A stretch of 64,000 nt of DNA, from contig NZ_BBJS01000051.1 of NCBI RefSeq assembly GCF_000739895.2, positions 1 to 64,000 of the forward strand, in the 5' to 3' direction. The translations under genes were made by a program, and so were the position numbers. The notes beneath the pieces are model-generated. The model had not been told where the DNA came from and ran no database searches. It worked only from the letters and a program-made list of their open reading frames with translations. Below, piece by piece: positions 36,407 to 44,157 of this stretch. The stretch is from Sphingomonas paucimobilis NBRC 13935. Lineage in GTDB: Bacteria > Pseudomonadota > Alphaproteobacteria > Sphingomonadales > Sphingomonadaceae. Every line of letters starts with the position of its first letter. Position 1 is the first letter of the stretch.

Positions 36407-36536
36407 TCACCACCTCGGCGAAGGCTGGGGTCCAGTCTCGAAACGGGGGTTGATAGCAGGCGGCGATTTCTACTCTCGCACGCCCTGCACCGCGACGTTT
36501 CTGGCAACTGGGCCCCGGCCTTCGCCAAGGCGGTGA
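36407..36536. repeat. intergenic element with 30-bp inverted termini
   Basis: Arms at 36407-36436 and 36507-36536 match at 26 of 30 positions (all four differences are transitions). They enclose 70 bases with no ORF, between two convergent genes. The pattern is like the palindromic repeats scattered in sphingomonad genomes. It can serve as a terminator. Confidence 0.6.
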
Positions 36537-36574
36537 TCAATGCATCGTGAAGCTACAGCCACCCTTCGTTCAGC

Positions 36575-36643
36575 CTGAGCGAAGTCGAAGGCCACGCGAA
36601 GCACGTTCCCCATGCTCAGGGGGTGCGCTTCGACTTCGCTCAG
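36575..36643. repeat. 16-bp perfect inverted repeat
   Basis: CTGAGCGAAGTCGAAG (36575-36590) and its exact reverse complement (36628-36643) enclose 37 bases. It lies directly after the 36407-36536 element and before the UxaA stop. A sphingomonad-style palindrome; a related GTCGAAGGCCACG end is seen again near 48350. Confidence 0.6.
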
Positions 36644-36662
36644 CGCGAACGGACGATCGGTA

Positions 36663-37886
36663 TCATGCCGCGCGGGGCAGGCAGGACGGGCCGTTGGAAC
36701 CGGACGCCTTATAGGTCAGGACGAATTCCTGATGCCCCAGCGCCTCGGACTTGGTTTCGGCCCCGTTCGACACCGCGACGATCAGGTCGACGATCTCCTC
36801 ACCCACAGCATCCAGCGTTGCATCGCCATAGAGGATGCGGCCGGCATTGACGTCCATGTCGCCCTCCATCCGGGCATACATTTCCGGGTTGGCGGCGACC
36901 TTGATGACCGGTGAAATGGCCGATCCGACGACCGAGCCGCGTCCGGTCACGAACAGATTGATATGCGCGCCGCAGGCGATCAGCTCGCCGATCTCGGCAT
37001 TGTCGACGATGTTGGGGAAGCCGAACTTCGGGTCGCCCGGTGGCACCACGTCCAGCAAATATAGCCCCGGCCCCGGCGCCTGTTCGGCGGGCAGGATCAC
37101 GCCCGAGATCGCCCGACTGCCCGACTTGGCATAGGCGCCCGCTGATTTCTCCTCCTGGCTCGACAGGCCGCCTTCGGCATTGCCGGGCGCGAAGCTGCCA
37201 TAGCCCATCGCGCGGTAGTAGCGCTCCGCCTGCGCGACCGAGGCGATCAATGCATCCGCGACCTCCGGCGTCGCGGCCCGCTCGGCCATATGGCCCTCGC
37301 ACCCGATCATCTCGCCGGTTTCCTCGAAGATGCAGACCGCGCCTGCATCGACCAGCGTATCGAAGGCGCGGCCGACCGCCGGATTGCCGGTGATGCCGCT
37401 CGTCCCATCCGACCCGCCACAGATGGTGCCGATCACCAGTTCGGACATGGTCATCGGCACGCGCACCGCTTGCGCGTCCGCCGCCGCACGGACGCGCTCG
37501 ACGGCGGCGATCCCCGCCTCCATCGCGCCGCGCGTGCCGCCCGATTGCTGGATCACGATCGTCTCGACCGGCCGACCCTGCTCCCGCGCGTTCGCCGCCA
37601 GCGCCTCGCGATTGAAGCTCTCGCACCCCAGCGACAGCAGGACCACCCCGCCGACATTGGGATGGGTGGTCAGCGCCTTCATCATCGCCAGCGCATAGTC
37701 ATTGGGGTAGCAGCCGGGAAAACCGATCAACTGCACGCGCGGGTCGTCCATCTTGTCGACGATCCGCCGCGCGACATGATGCGCGCATTCGACCAGATAG
37801 ACGACGACGATCGCATCGCGAATGCCCTTGCGCCCGTCGGGCCGTGCCCAGGCCTGCCAGGTCCGTTCGGTCATGCCCGTGGTCAT
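36663..37886 (-). CDS. UxaA-family dehydratase, catalytic (C-terminal) part
   Basis: 407 residues. It corresponds to the large catalytic half of altronate/galactarate dehydratases: IVVVYLVECAHHVARRI, IGFPGCYPNDYA, VVLLSLGCESFN, IQQSGGTRGAMEAG, VIGTICGGSDGTSGI and NLFVTGRGSVVGSAI. Conserved Cys residues typical of the Fe-dependent site are present. The N-terminal SAF domain is encoded by the separate overlapping gene upstream (ATGA at 37883-37886). Expected chemistry is 2,3-dehydration of a hexonate to a 2-keto-3-deoxy acid. In Campylobacter jejuni a similarly split UxaA-type pair lies in the L-fucose locus, so L-fuconate or altronate are both candidate substrates. Confidence 0.85.
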   Translation of the reverse strand: MTTGMTERTWQAWARPDGRKGIRDAIVVVYLVECAHHVARRIVDKMDDPRVQLIGFPGCYPNDYALAMMKALTTHPNVGGVVLLSLGCESFNREALAANAREQGRPVETIVIQQSGGTRGAMEAGIAAVERVRAAADAQAVRVPMTMSELVIGTICGGSDGTSGITGNPAVGRAFDTLVDAGAVCIFEETGEMIGCEGHMAERAATPEVADALIASVAQAERYYRAMGYGSFAPGNAEGGLSSQEEKSAGAYAKSGSRAISGVILPAEQAPGPGLYLLDVVPPGDPKFGFPNIVDNAEIGELIACGAHINLFVTGRGSVVGSAISPVIKVAANPEMYARMEGDMDVNAGRILYGDATLDAVGEEIVDLIVAVSNGAETKSEALGHQEFVLTYKASGSNGPSCLPRAA

Positions 37887-38185
37887 GCATGGTCTCCGTG
37901 CGCGTCGCGCAGATGCGCGGGGATATAGTCGCTTTGCATATTGTGCATGTGAACCCAGCCGCCGGCCGGCGCATCATGCGTCATCGACCCGATCGGCATG
38001 CCATATTTAATGACCTTGTCGCCCGCCCCCAAGGGCATGACCGCCAATTTATGGCCCAGCGCCACACGCTCGGTGATCGCCAGTTCATAGCCATCAACGA
38101 TGATCCGCTCGCCCGGCTCCACCGTGCGGCAACAGACCGCGACATTGTCCGCCGGAGTCAACCGGATCGCCGCGACGCTCATCAT
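37883..38185 (-). CDS. UxaA-family dehydratase, SAF-domain (N-terminal) part
   Basis: 100 residues from ATG 38185, whose ATGA overlaps the stop of the aldo/keto reductase gene. The sequence (IRLTPADNVAVCC, GERIIVDGYELAI, GHKLAVMPLGAGDKVIKYG, GWVHMHNMQSDY) is the SAF domain that forms the first 100 residues of one-piece UxaA. It is a natural split, not a frameshift, because the downstream part has its own overlapping start. The two products should form one enzyme. Confidence 0.85.
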   Translation of the reverse strand: MMSVAAIRLTPADNVAVCCRTVEPGERIIVDGYELAITERVALGHKLAVMPLGAGDKVIKYGMPIGSMTHDAPAGGWVHMHNMQSDYIPAHLRDAHGDHA

Positions 38186-39213
38186 GCTACTCCTGGCAAG
38201 GGCGCATCGGGGCGGACCAGCCCCGCGTGCCGCAATTCGTTCCAAAATTCCTGGGGGATCGGCTCGCGATAAAGCCCGATCGTGTCGGCGACCTGCTGAG
38301 GGTTGGCGAGACCGGGAATGACGCTCGCCACCTGCGGATGCGCCAGAACGAAGGCCAGGGCCGCCGCCGCCAGCGAAACGCCGTGCCGCTCCGCTACCGA
38401 CTCCAGGGCTCGCACCCTGTCGAGCACGTCATTGGGCGCCGGCGCATAATTATAGCGCGGCATGGCCGCCGCCGCGCTGCCCGTCGCCAGGACGCCGCTA
38501 TTATAAGGGCCGCCGATCACGACTGCGGTGCCAGCCTGCTCGCACGCAGGGAAGAACCGGTCGAGCGGCCCCTGCTCCAAGAGCGTATAGCGCCCGGCAA
38601 GCAGAATGACGTCGAAGCGCGCCTCCTCCATCAGGTCCAGGCAGACATCGACTTCGTTGACGCCCAGCCCGAAGCCGGCGATCGCCCCTTCGTCGCGCAG
38701 CCGCTCCAGCGCCTTCAGCCCGCCGCCCTGGATCAGCTGAGCGCGGTATTGCGCATCCGCCTCGCCATGCGTGACCCGGCCGATGTCATGGACGAACAGC
38801 AGGTCGATGCGCGCCAGCCCCAACCGCTGAAGGCTGTGCTCATGGCTGCGCAAGATACCGTCATGGCTGTAATCATAGCGCATGCGAAAGGGCATCGCGG
38901 TGTGGAAGCCGTCGCGCTCGCGGTCGTCGGTGATGGTCGCATCGGGCTCCACCAGCCGCCCGACCTTGGTCGAGACGATCACGTCGCTCAAACCGCGCAA
39001 GGCATCGCCGACGCGGCGTTCGCTCAGGCCCCGGCCATAATGCGGCGCGGTGTCGACATAGCGCAGGCCCGCAGCCAGTGCGGCGTCGATCGTGGCGGCG
39101 GCCTGGGTGTCGTCGATCGCCGCATAGAGATTGCCCATCGCCGCCGCACCGAACCCCAATTCGGGAAGCGCGCAGCCGGTCGATCCCAGCTTTCGGCGGG
39201 GAATGCCGGTCAT
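38182..39213 (-). CDS. aldo/keto reductase, D-threo-aldose 1-dehydrogenase type (L-fucose/L-galactose dehydrogenase)
   Basis: 343 residues. Opening RRKLGSTGCALPELGFGAAAMGNLY, with catalytic Asp/Tyr in YVDTAPHYGRGLSERR, Lys in VSTKVGRLV and His in LLFVHDIGR. The PHYG variant is typical of L-galactose and L-fucose dehydrogenases in the AKR superfamily, which oxidise C1 of L-fucose, L-galactose and D-arabinose to the lactone. It is embedded in a chain of overlapping genes with the lactonase and dehydratase, so it is probably the pathway entry enzyme. Confidence 0.85.
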   Translation of the reverse strand: MTGIPRRKLGSTGCALPELGFGAAAMGNLYAAIDDTQAAATIDAALAAGLRYVDTAPHYGRGLSERRVGDALRGLSDVIVSTKVGRLVEPDATITDDRERDGFHTAMPFRMRYDYSHDGILRSHEHSLQRLGLARIDLLFVHDIGRVTHGEADAQYRAQLIQGGGLKALERLRDEGAIAGFGLGVNEVDVCLDLMEEARFDVILLAGRYTLLEQGPLDRFFPACEQAGTAVVIGGPYNSGVLATGSAAAAMPRYNYAPAPNDVLDRVRALESVAERHGVSLAAAALAFVLAHPQVASVIPGLANPQQVADTIGLYREPIPQEFWNELRHAGLVRPDAPLPGVA

Positions 39214-40097
39214 AGATCCAAATCCAGTCGGTAAAAGCGGTTGGCGTTACGCCCCCACAAATCCCGCCGCTCCTCCTCAGAAAAGGCGGTCAGCAAATCC
39301 TCATAAGCGCCCAGCGTCCGGTCGAGATCGGCGGCCAGCCGGTCGGTCGGAAAGTTCGTCGCGATCATGACCCGGTCGGTGCCGAACCGCGCGATCACCT
39401 CGGTGACGATGTCGGCGAAATGCGCGGGGTCGAAGGGGCTATGGACGAAACCCGCGCCCGACAGCTTGATCGCGGCATGCGGCATGGCGGCAAAGGCGGC
39501 AAGCCCGGCCCGCCATTCCGCCAGCCCATCGGCCGGGATCGGCAGCGCCAGATGGTTGAGTACCACCGACACCTCCGGATGCCGTCCGGCGACCTCCGCC
39601 AGCCCCGCCAATTGCGACGGAAAGCCGTGAAAATCGAAGCTCAACCCATGCCGTCCGAGCAGGGCATAGCCACGCCGCCAGTCGGGATCGCGGGTCAGGT
39701 CGCGCGGATAGGCCCGGCGCGACGCGTCATGCGGATGCCAGTTGATCAGGTGGCGGATGCCCCTCACCCGCGCATGGCCCGCCTGCCAGGCCAGTTCCGC
39801 CTCGACATCGGGCCGCTCCAACGCCACCCGCGCGACGATCGCGCTCGGCAGGCCATCGGCCTCGGCGACGCTGTTCAGCCACTGCGTCTCGTCCCGCCCT
39901 TCGTCGGCATGCGCGCCCGCATCGACATGCACCGCGCCGACAAGGTTCCAGTTCGCCAGTTCGCGGCGATAATCCGCGATGCGATAGCTCTGGGCGATCA
40001 GCGCCGTCTCCGCAGCGTCGAGCCACGGATAGCGCAGCACCTGTCGGTCCCACAGGTGGAAATGCGCGTCGACAAAGGGCGGGCGGCTTTGGTTCAC
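39210..40097 (-). CDS. amidohydrolase family, L-fucono/L-galactono-lactonase-like
   Basis: 295 residues from GTG 40097, in a GTGA overlap with the SDR stop. The frame is open further upstream but would run antisense through the SDR gene. TIM-barrel metal-dependent hydrolase of the Amidohydro_2 type: FVDAHFHLWD near the N-terminus, GAVHVDAGAHADEG, GIRHLINWHP and VMIATNFPTDRL near the end. This family supplies L-fuconolactonase and related sugar lactonases, so it should open the lactone made by the aldo/keto reductase. Confidence 0.83.
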   Translation of the reverse strand: MNQSRPPFVDAHFHLWDRQVLRYPWLDAAETALIAQSYRIADYRRELANWNLVGAVHVDAGAHADEGRDETQWLNSVAEADGLPSAIVARVALERPDVEAELAWQAGHARVRGIRHLINWHPHDASRRAYPRDLTRDPDWRRGYALLGRHGLSFDFHGFPSQLAGLAEVAGRHPEVSVVLNHLALPIPADGLAEWRAGLAAFAAMPHAAIKLSGAGFVHSPFDPAHFADIVTEVIARFGTDRVMIATNFPTDRLAADLDRTLGAYEDLLTAFSEEERRDLWGRNANRFYRLDLDL

Positions 40098-40825
40098 GCC
40101 ATCGTCCAGCCGCCGTCGATGACGTGCATCTGCCCGGTCGTATAGGCGCTCTCGTCGGAGGCGAGGTACAGGGCAAGCTGCGCGATCTCCTCGGTGCGGC
40201 CCAGCCGGCCCATGGGCTGGCGCGCGACGAAGGCGGCACGCGCCGCCTCCGCATCGCCGGTGGCGGCCAGCCGCTCGTCCAGGCTGGGCGACTGGACGGT
40301 GCCGGGGCAGATCGCGTTGCATCGTATGCCCTGCCCGACATAATCGAGCGCGACCGAGCGGGTGATCCCCGCCACCGCGCCCTTGGACGCGCAATAGGCA
40401 TAGCGATTGCCGACGCCGATCACCGCGCCCGCGACCGAGGCCATGTTGACGATCGCGCCGCCGCCATGCGCGATCATCGCCGGCAGGAACGCCTGCAGCA
40501 TATGGGTGATGGCATGGACGTTCAGGTCGAAGGACAGGCGATAGCCCGCGTCCTTGGTCGCCAGCAAATCCCCCGCATCGACATAGCCCGCGCAGTTGAA
40601 CAACACGTCTACCGCGCCGGTCCGCTCACCAAAGCCCGCAATAGCGGCCGGGTCGAGCAGGTCGAGCACTTCGGTCGTGCAGCCGTTCAGCGTCGCCAGC
40701 GCCTCGGCATTGCGGTCGATGGCGATCACGTCCGCGCCTTCCGCCGCGAACAGTTCGGCGGCGGCGCGGCCGATGCCCTGGCCTGCCCCCGTGACGATCG
40801 CCCGCTTCGCCTGTAACCGACCCAT
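40094..40825 (-). CDS. SDR oxidoreductase, 2-keto-3-deoxy-L-fuconate dehydrogenase-like
   Basis: 243 residues from ATG 40825, with GGAGAC upstream. Classical SDR: cofactor loop TGAGQGIG, NCAGY, catalytic Ser in NMASVAGAVIG and YAYCASKG (Tyr/Lys), then CNAICPGTVQSPSLDER. The last motif is close to that of 2-keto-3-deoxy-L-fuconate 4-dehydrogenases. With the FAH-family protein at 44158-45003 it would make and then cleave a 2,4-diketo-3-deoxy acid. An L-fucose 1-dehydrogenase role is possible, since some SDRs do that. Confidence 0.83.
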   Translation of the reverse strand: MGRLQAKRAIVTGAGQGIGRAAAELFAAEGADVIAIDRNAEALATLNGCTTEVLDLLDPAAIAGFGERTGAVDVLFNCAGYVDAGDLLATKDAGYRLSFDLNVHAITHMLQAFLPAMIAHGGGAIVNMASVAGAVIGVGNRYAYCASKGAVAGITRSVALDYVGQGIRCNAICPGTVQSPSLDERLAATGDAEAARAAFVARQPMGRLGRTEEIAQLALYLASDESAYTTGQMHVIDGGWTMA

Positions 40826-40826
40826 A

Positions 40827-42137
40827 TCAATTCGTCTCCAACCCTCGGCCCGCCCACCAGGCAAAGCCCGCAACCACTGCAAAACTTATCACCGGAACCA
40901 GCATCGCATTGGTGATCCCGGCCATATCCGACACCAGCCCCATCAGCGCGGTCAGGCCGGCGCCGCCGATGATCGCCATCACGATCAGCGACGCGCCCGC
41001 CCGGCGCAGCGGCCCCAGCCCCTCAATCCCCAGCGCGAAGATCGTCGGGAACTGGATCGACATGAAGAAGCTGGCCGCCACCAACGCGATCAGTCCCAGC
41101 CAACCGCCCGCCAGCGCGGCGACGGCGACCAGCGCGATCGATACGCTGGCAAAGATCAGCAGCAGGCGGACCGGCGCCAGCCGCGTCATCAACGCGCTGC
41201 CCAAGAAGCGTCCGGCGGCGAACAATGCCAGCGACAGCAGCAGCGCATCGGCGCCGCCGCGTTCGTTCAATCCGACATTGGCCTGGGCATAGCGGATCGT
41301 ATAGCTCCACACGCCGACCTGTGCGCCGACATAGAAGAATTGCGCGACCACCGCCGCCATCAGGCGCGGGCGGCGGAACACGTCGATGAACCGACCTTCG
41401 CGCCCCTCATCATCCCCGGTTGCCGCATTGGCGGGAAAGGCGACGAGCGCCGCGGCCAGCGCGAACAGCAGGACGACGATGGCGATGACGACATAGGGCG
41501 GCGCGATCGCCTGCACCTCGGCGCGGTAGAAGGCGTTGCGTGCGGCGGCGTCCATCGTCGCCAGCGCGGCCTCGTCATGCTCGATGCCCGACAGGATGAA
41601 ATAGCGCCCGACCAGGATGCCGGTCAGCGCACCCAGCGGATTGGCGGCCTGCGCCCAGTTCAACCGGCGCGTCGCCCCCGCCGGATCGCCCAGCTCGCCC
41701 ATCAGAGGATTGGCCGAGGTCTCCAGGAACGCCAGCCCCGCCGCGATCACGAACAGGCCGAGCAGGAACAACTGATAGACGCTGGCCGCCGCCGCCGGAT
41801 AGAAGAGCAGCGCGCCCGTACCGTACAGCATCAGCCCCAGCACGATGGCGGCCTTATAGCCATAACGCCGCATCACCATCGAGGCGGGAACGGCGAGCAG
41901 GAAATAGCCGAGATAGAAGACCTGCTGGACGAAGCTGGTCTCGAAATCGCTGAGCGTGAAAGCCTTGCGAAACTGCGCGATCAGAATGTCGTTCAGATTG
42001 TTGGCCATGCCCCATAGGAAGAACAGGCTGACCGTGATGACGAGCGCGGGGAGATAGCGGCGCGGCACCCCGACGGCCCCGGCGGCCGTCGCATCGGAAC
42101 CGGCTCTGCCGACCGGCATATCGGCATGCATGGGCAT
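40827..42137 (-). CDS. fucP: FucP-type sugar:proton symporter (MFS)
   Basis: 436 residues from ATG 42137, with GAGGAC upstream; the longer in-frame extension is polar and lies in the promoter region. Twelve membrane segments. FHS-family features are FFLWGMANNLNDILIAQFRKAF, VFYLGYFLLAVPASMVMRRYGYK, FLETSANPLMGELG and LNWAQAANPLGALTGILVG. FucP carries L-fucose, L-galactose and D-arabinose, all D-threo-aldoses, which matches the dehydrogenase in this cluster. One base separates it from the SDR gene. Confidence 0.87.
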   Translation of the reverse strand: MPMHADMPVGRAGSDATAAGAVGVPRRYLPALVITVSLFFLWGMANNLNDILIAQFRKAFTLSDFETSFVQQVFYLGYFLLAVPASMVMRRYGYKAAIVLGLMLYGTGALLFYPAAAASVYQLFLLGLFVIAAGLAFLETSANPLMGELGDPAGATRRLNWAQAANPLGALTGILVGRYFILSGIEHDEAALATMDAAARNAFYRAEVQAIAPPYVVIAIVVLLFALAAALVAFPANAATGDDEGREGRFIDVFRRPRLMAAVVAQFFYVGAQVGVWSYTIRYAQANVGLNERGGADALLLSLALFAAGRFLGSALMTRLAPVRLLLIFASVSIALVAVAALAGGWLGLIALVAASFFMSIQFPTIFALGIEGLGPLRRAGASLIVMAIIGGAGLTALMGLVSDMAGITNAMLVPVISFAVVAGFAWWAGRGLETN

Positions 42138-42394
42138 CAGGATAGTCCTCCGCCGCCGTCGAACGCTGTCCCTGCCATCATGCCGCGCTCCTTCTCCATG
42201 AAAACTATCTTTTATGAGCGTGACGATAGGGCGCCATGTCGCATATTGGCAAGCGCTATCGGCTGAATTGGTCCTGTCTTGCGCCGTCCGTCCGCTCTCC
42301 TTTTCCTGCAAGAGGAGATGGCGGGGCAGAACCCCTCCGCCGTGCGCCGCATGCCCCCTCCCCTTGTTGCAAGAGAGAAAGGGACCACCACTCC
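42138..42394. other. 257-base non-coding stretch before fucP
   Basis: Probable promoter region of the fucP-led operon, read on the minus strand. It has an AT-rich patch around 42195-42215, the motif copy at 42242, and two pyrimidine-rich segments (42291-42318 and 42355-42380) that can form weak hairpins with TCTCCT/AGGAGA stems. The latter may end the upstream kinase transcript. No ORF is supported. Confidence 0.5.
42242..42253. promoter_or_regulatory. CATATNNGC-type motif, copy 2
   Basis: CATATTGGCAAG lies about 105 bases upstream of the fucP start. It matches the site at 45085-45096 (opposite strand) at 11 of 12 bases. Confidence 0.3.
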
Positions 42395-43168
42395 TCATGG
42401 CGCTGTCACGACCTGTCGCCCCTCATCGAGATACAGGGTCAGATCGGCATAAGACGGCATGCTGTGCCAGATATGGCGGGTCAGCCGTTCGTAATGCTGA
42501 ACGAAACGGCCAAGTTGCGCCTCATCCATGCCCCGCGCCATCAAGCCGGCCTCCTGCTCGGTGCGCCAGCGGAGCACGGTCGGCCAGTCGGGCGGCACGA
42601 GCAGCGCCAGGATACCGATGGGCGCGAACAGCGCGGGATAGTCACGCGCCAAAGCGTCATTGACGGCGTGTCGCCATATGCCCTCTGCGTCTTCGCCGGC
42701 CTCCAGCGCGTTGACCGGGTCGACCAGTTCGGCGGCGTCCTGCGAGCGCGCGCCCACGCACCAGCCCTCGAAGATCAGCAATTCGCAATCCGCCGGCGCA
42801 TGTGGCCATTGCTCGGCCGGCCGCCGATCGTCGGTCGCCTTGTCGAAGCGTGGCAACGGGACCGGCTCACCCGCCAGCACGCCCGCGATCGTCGCCATGC
42901 CCAGCGCCACGTCATGCGTCCCCGGCACGCCGCGTGTCGCGAACAGCGGATGCACCCGGCACGCCAAATCCAGTCGCTCGGCGCGGGTGCGATACAGATC
43001 GTCGAGCGATAGGATCGCGCTACGCGGAAAGCGCCGTGCCAGCCGTGCCGCGATGGTCGACTTGCCGCTCCCCTGCGCGCCGCACAGCCCCAGCACCAAA
43101 GGCCGTCCGTCGGGACGCTGCGCCAGCCGCCGGGCAACCAGCGCGGCAATGGGAGCTTCAGGCGACAC
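42395..43168 (-). CDS. D-glycerate 3-kinase (plant GLYK type)
   Basis: 257 residues from GTG 43168, overlapping the upstream gene by 11 bases. P-loop GLCGAQGSGKST near residue 28, then SLDDLYRTRAER, RGVPGTHDVALG, VPLPRFDKATDDRRP and LIFEGWCVG. MARGMDEAQLGRFVQHYERL completes the GLYK pattern. The family phosphorylates D-glycerate to 3-phosphoglycerate. Its presence beside a D-2-hydroxyacid dehydrogenase implies that the sugar pathway here releases glycerate or hydroxypyruvate, not only lactate. Confidence 0.82.
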   Translation of the reverse strand: MSPEAPIAALVARRLAQRPDGRPLVLGLCGAQGSGKSTIAARLARRFPRSAILSLDDLYRTRAERLDLACRVHPLFATRGVPGTHDVALGMATIAGVLAGEPVPLPRFDKATDDRRPAEQWPHAPADCELLIFEGWCVGARSQDAAELVDPVNALEAGEDAEGIWRHAVNDALARDYPALFAPIGILALLVPPDWPTVLRWRTEQEAGLMARGMDEAQLGRFVQHYERLTRHIWHSMPSYADLTLYLDEGRQVVTAP

Positions 43169-44129
43169 GATCCCCCGGTGCCTCGCCCCGGAAAAAGGCA
43201 TCGAGATTGGCGACCGCACGCATCCCCATCGCCGTCCGCGCCTCGATCGTCGCGCTGCCCAGATGCGGGAGCAGCACCGCGCGCGGATGCGCGAGAAGAC
43301 CGGGATGCACTACCGGCTCACGCTCATAGACGTCGAGCCCGACGCCCGCGATTCGCCCCGCTGCCAGCGCTTCCGCCAAGGCCGCCTCATCGACCACGGA
43401 TCCACGCGCAGTGTTCACCAATAGGGCGTGGCGCGGCATCAGCGACAGCAATTCGGCTCCCACCAGATGCCGGGTCGCCTCGCCGCCCGGCACATGCAGC
43501 GACAGGATATCGCACTGCGCGGCCAGCGCCTCCAGCGACTCGGCCCGCTCCGCCTCCAACGCTGCCTCGACCTCGGGCGCGACGCGCGAGCGGCTGGCAT
43601 AGCGGATGCGCATGCCCAACCCACGCGCTTTGGCGGCGGTCGCCTGTCCGATCCGGCCGAACCCGACCAGTCCCAGCGTCCGCCCGGCCAGCCCCTGCCC
43701 GATCAGATGCGACGGGCGCCAGCCGGTCCAGCGCCCGTCGCGCAATTCCCGCTCGCCCTCGCCCGCCCGGCGGCTGGCCATCAGCATCAGGAGAATGGCG
43801 ATCTCGGCGGTCGCCTCGGTCAGCACATCGGGGGTGTTGGTGACAACCACCCCCGCCGCGCGCGCCGCGTCGAGATCGATATGATCGACGCCCGCGCCAT
43901 AATTGGCGACGATCCGCACCCGCCGATCGGGGCGACCGAGCAGTTCCGCGTCGATCCGATCGGTGATCGTCGGCAGCAGGGCGTCGTAACGGGCCATCGC
44001 CGCTGCCAGTTCGGCAGGCTCGGGCGGCCGATCGTCGGCGCTGAGCGTGACATCCCAATGCGCGCGCAGATGCCGTTCGACCGCTTCGGGCAAACGGCGG
44101 GTCACATAGAGGGAGGGCCGGTCGGTCAT
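43158..44129 (-). CDS. D-2-hydroxyacid dehydrogenase (glyoxylate/hydroxypyruvate reductase group)
   Basis: 323 residues from ATG 44129, with GGAG upstream. The opening DRPSLYVTRRLPEAVERHL and NYGAGVDHIDLDAARAAGV belong to the GRHPR/GyaR group. NAD(P)-binding LGLVGFGRIGQATA, the catalytic Arg in VNTARGSVVDE and His in LLPHLGSAT are present. It could reduce hydroxypyruvate to D-glycerate or oxidise D-lactate. Next to a D-glycerate kinase the first role fits best. Confidence 0.85.
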   Translation of the reverse strand: MTDRPSLYVTRRLPEAVERHLRAHWDVTLSADDRPPEPAELAAAMARYDALLPTITDRIDAELLGRPDRRVRIVANYGAGVDHIDLDAARAAGVVVTNTPDVLTEATAEIAILLMLMASRRAGEGERELRDGRWTGWRPSHLIGQGLAGRTLGLVGFGRIGQATAAKARGLGMRIRYASRSRVAPEVEAALEAERAESLEALAAQCDILSLHVPGGEATRHLVGAELLSLMPRHALLVNTARGSVVDEAALAEALAAGRIAGVGLDVYEREPVVHPGLLAHPRAVLLPHLGSATIEARTAMGMRAVANLDAFFRGEAPGDRVA

Positions 44130-44157
44130 GCCGGTTTCTCCGACCCTCGCCTCACCG

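Noticed and set aside
40098..40394. Upstream extension of the lactonase-type amidohydrolase into the SDR gene.
   Set aside because: It is an out-of-frame reading of the SDR coding sequence; the family fold starts at GTG 40097, in a GTGA overlap.
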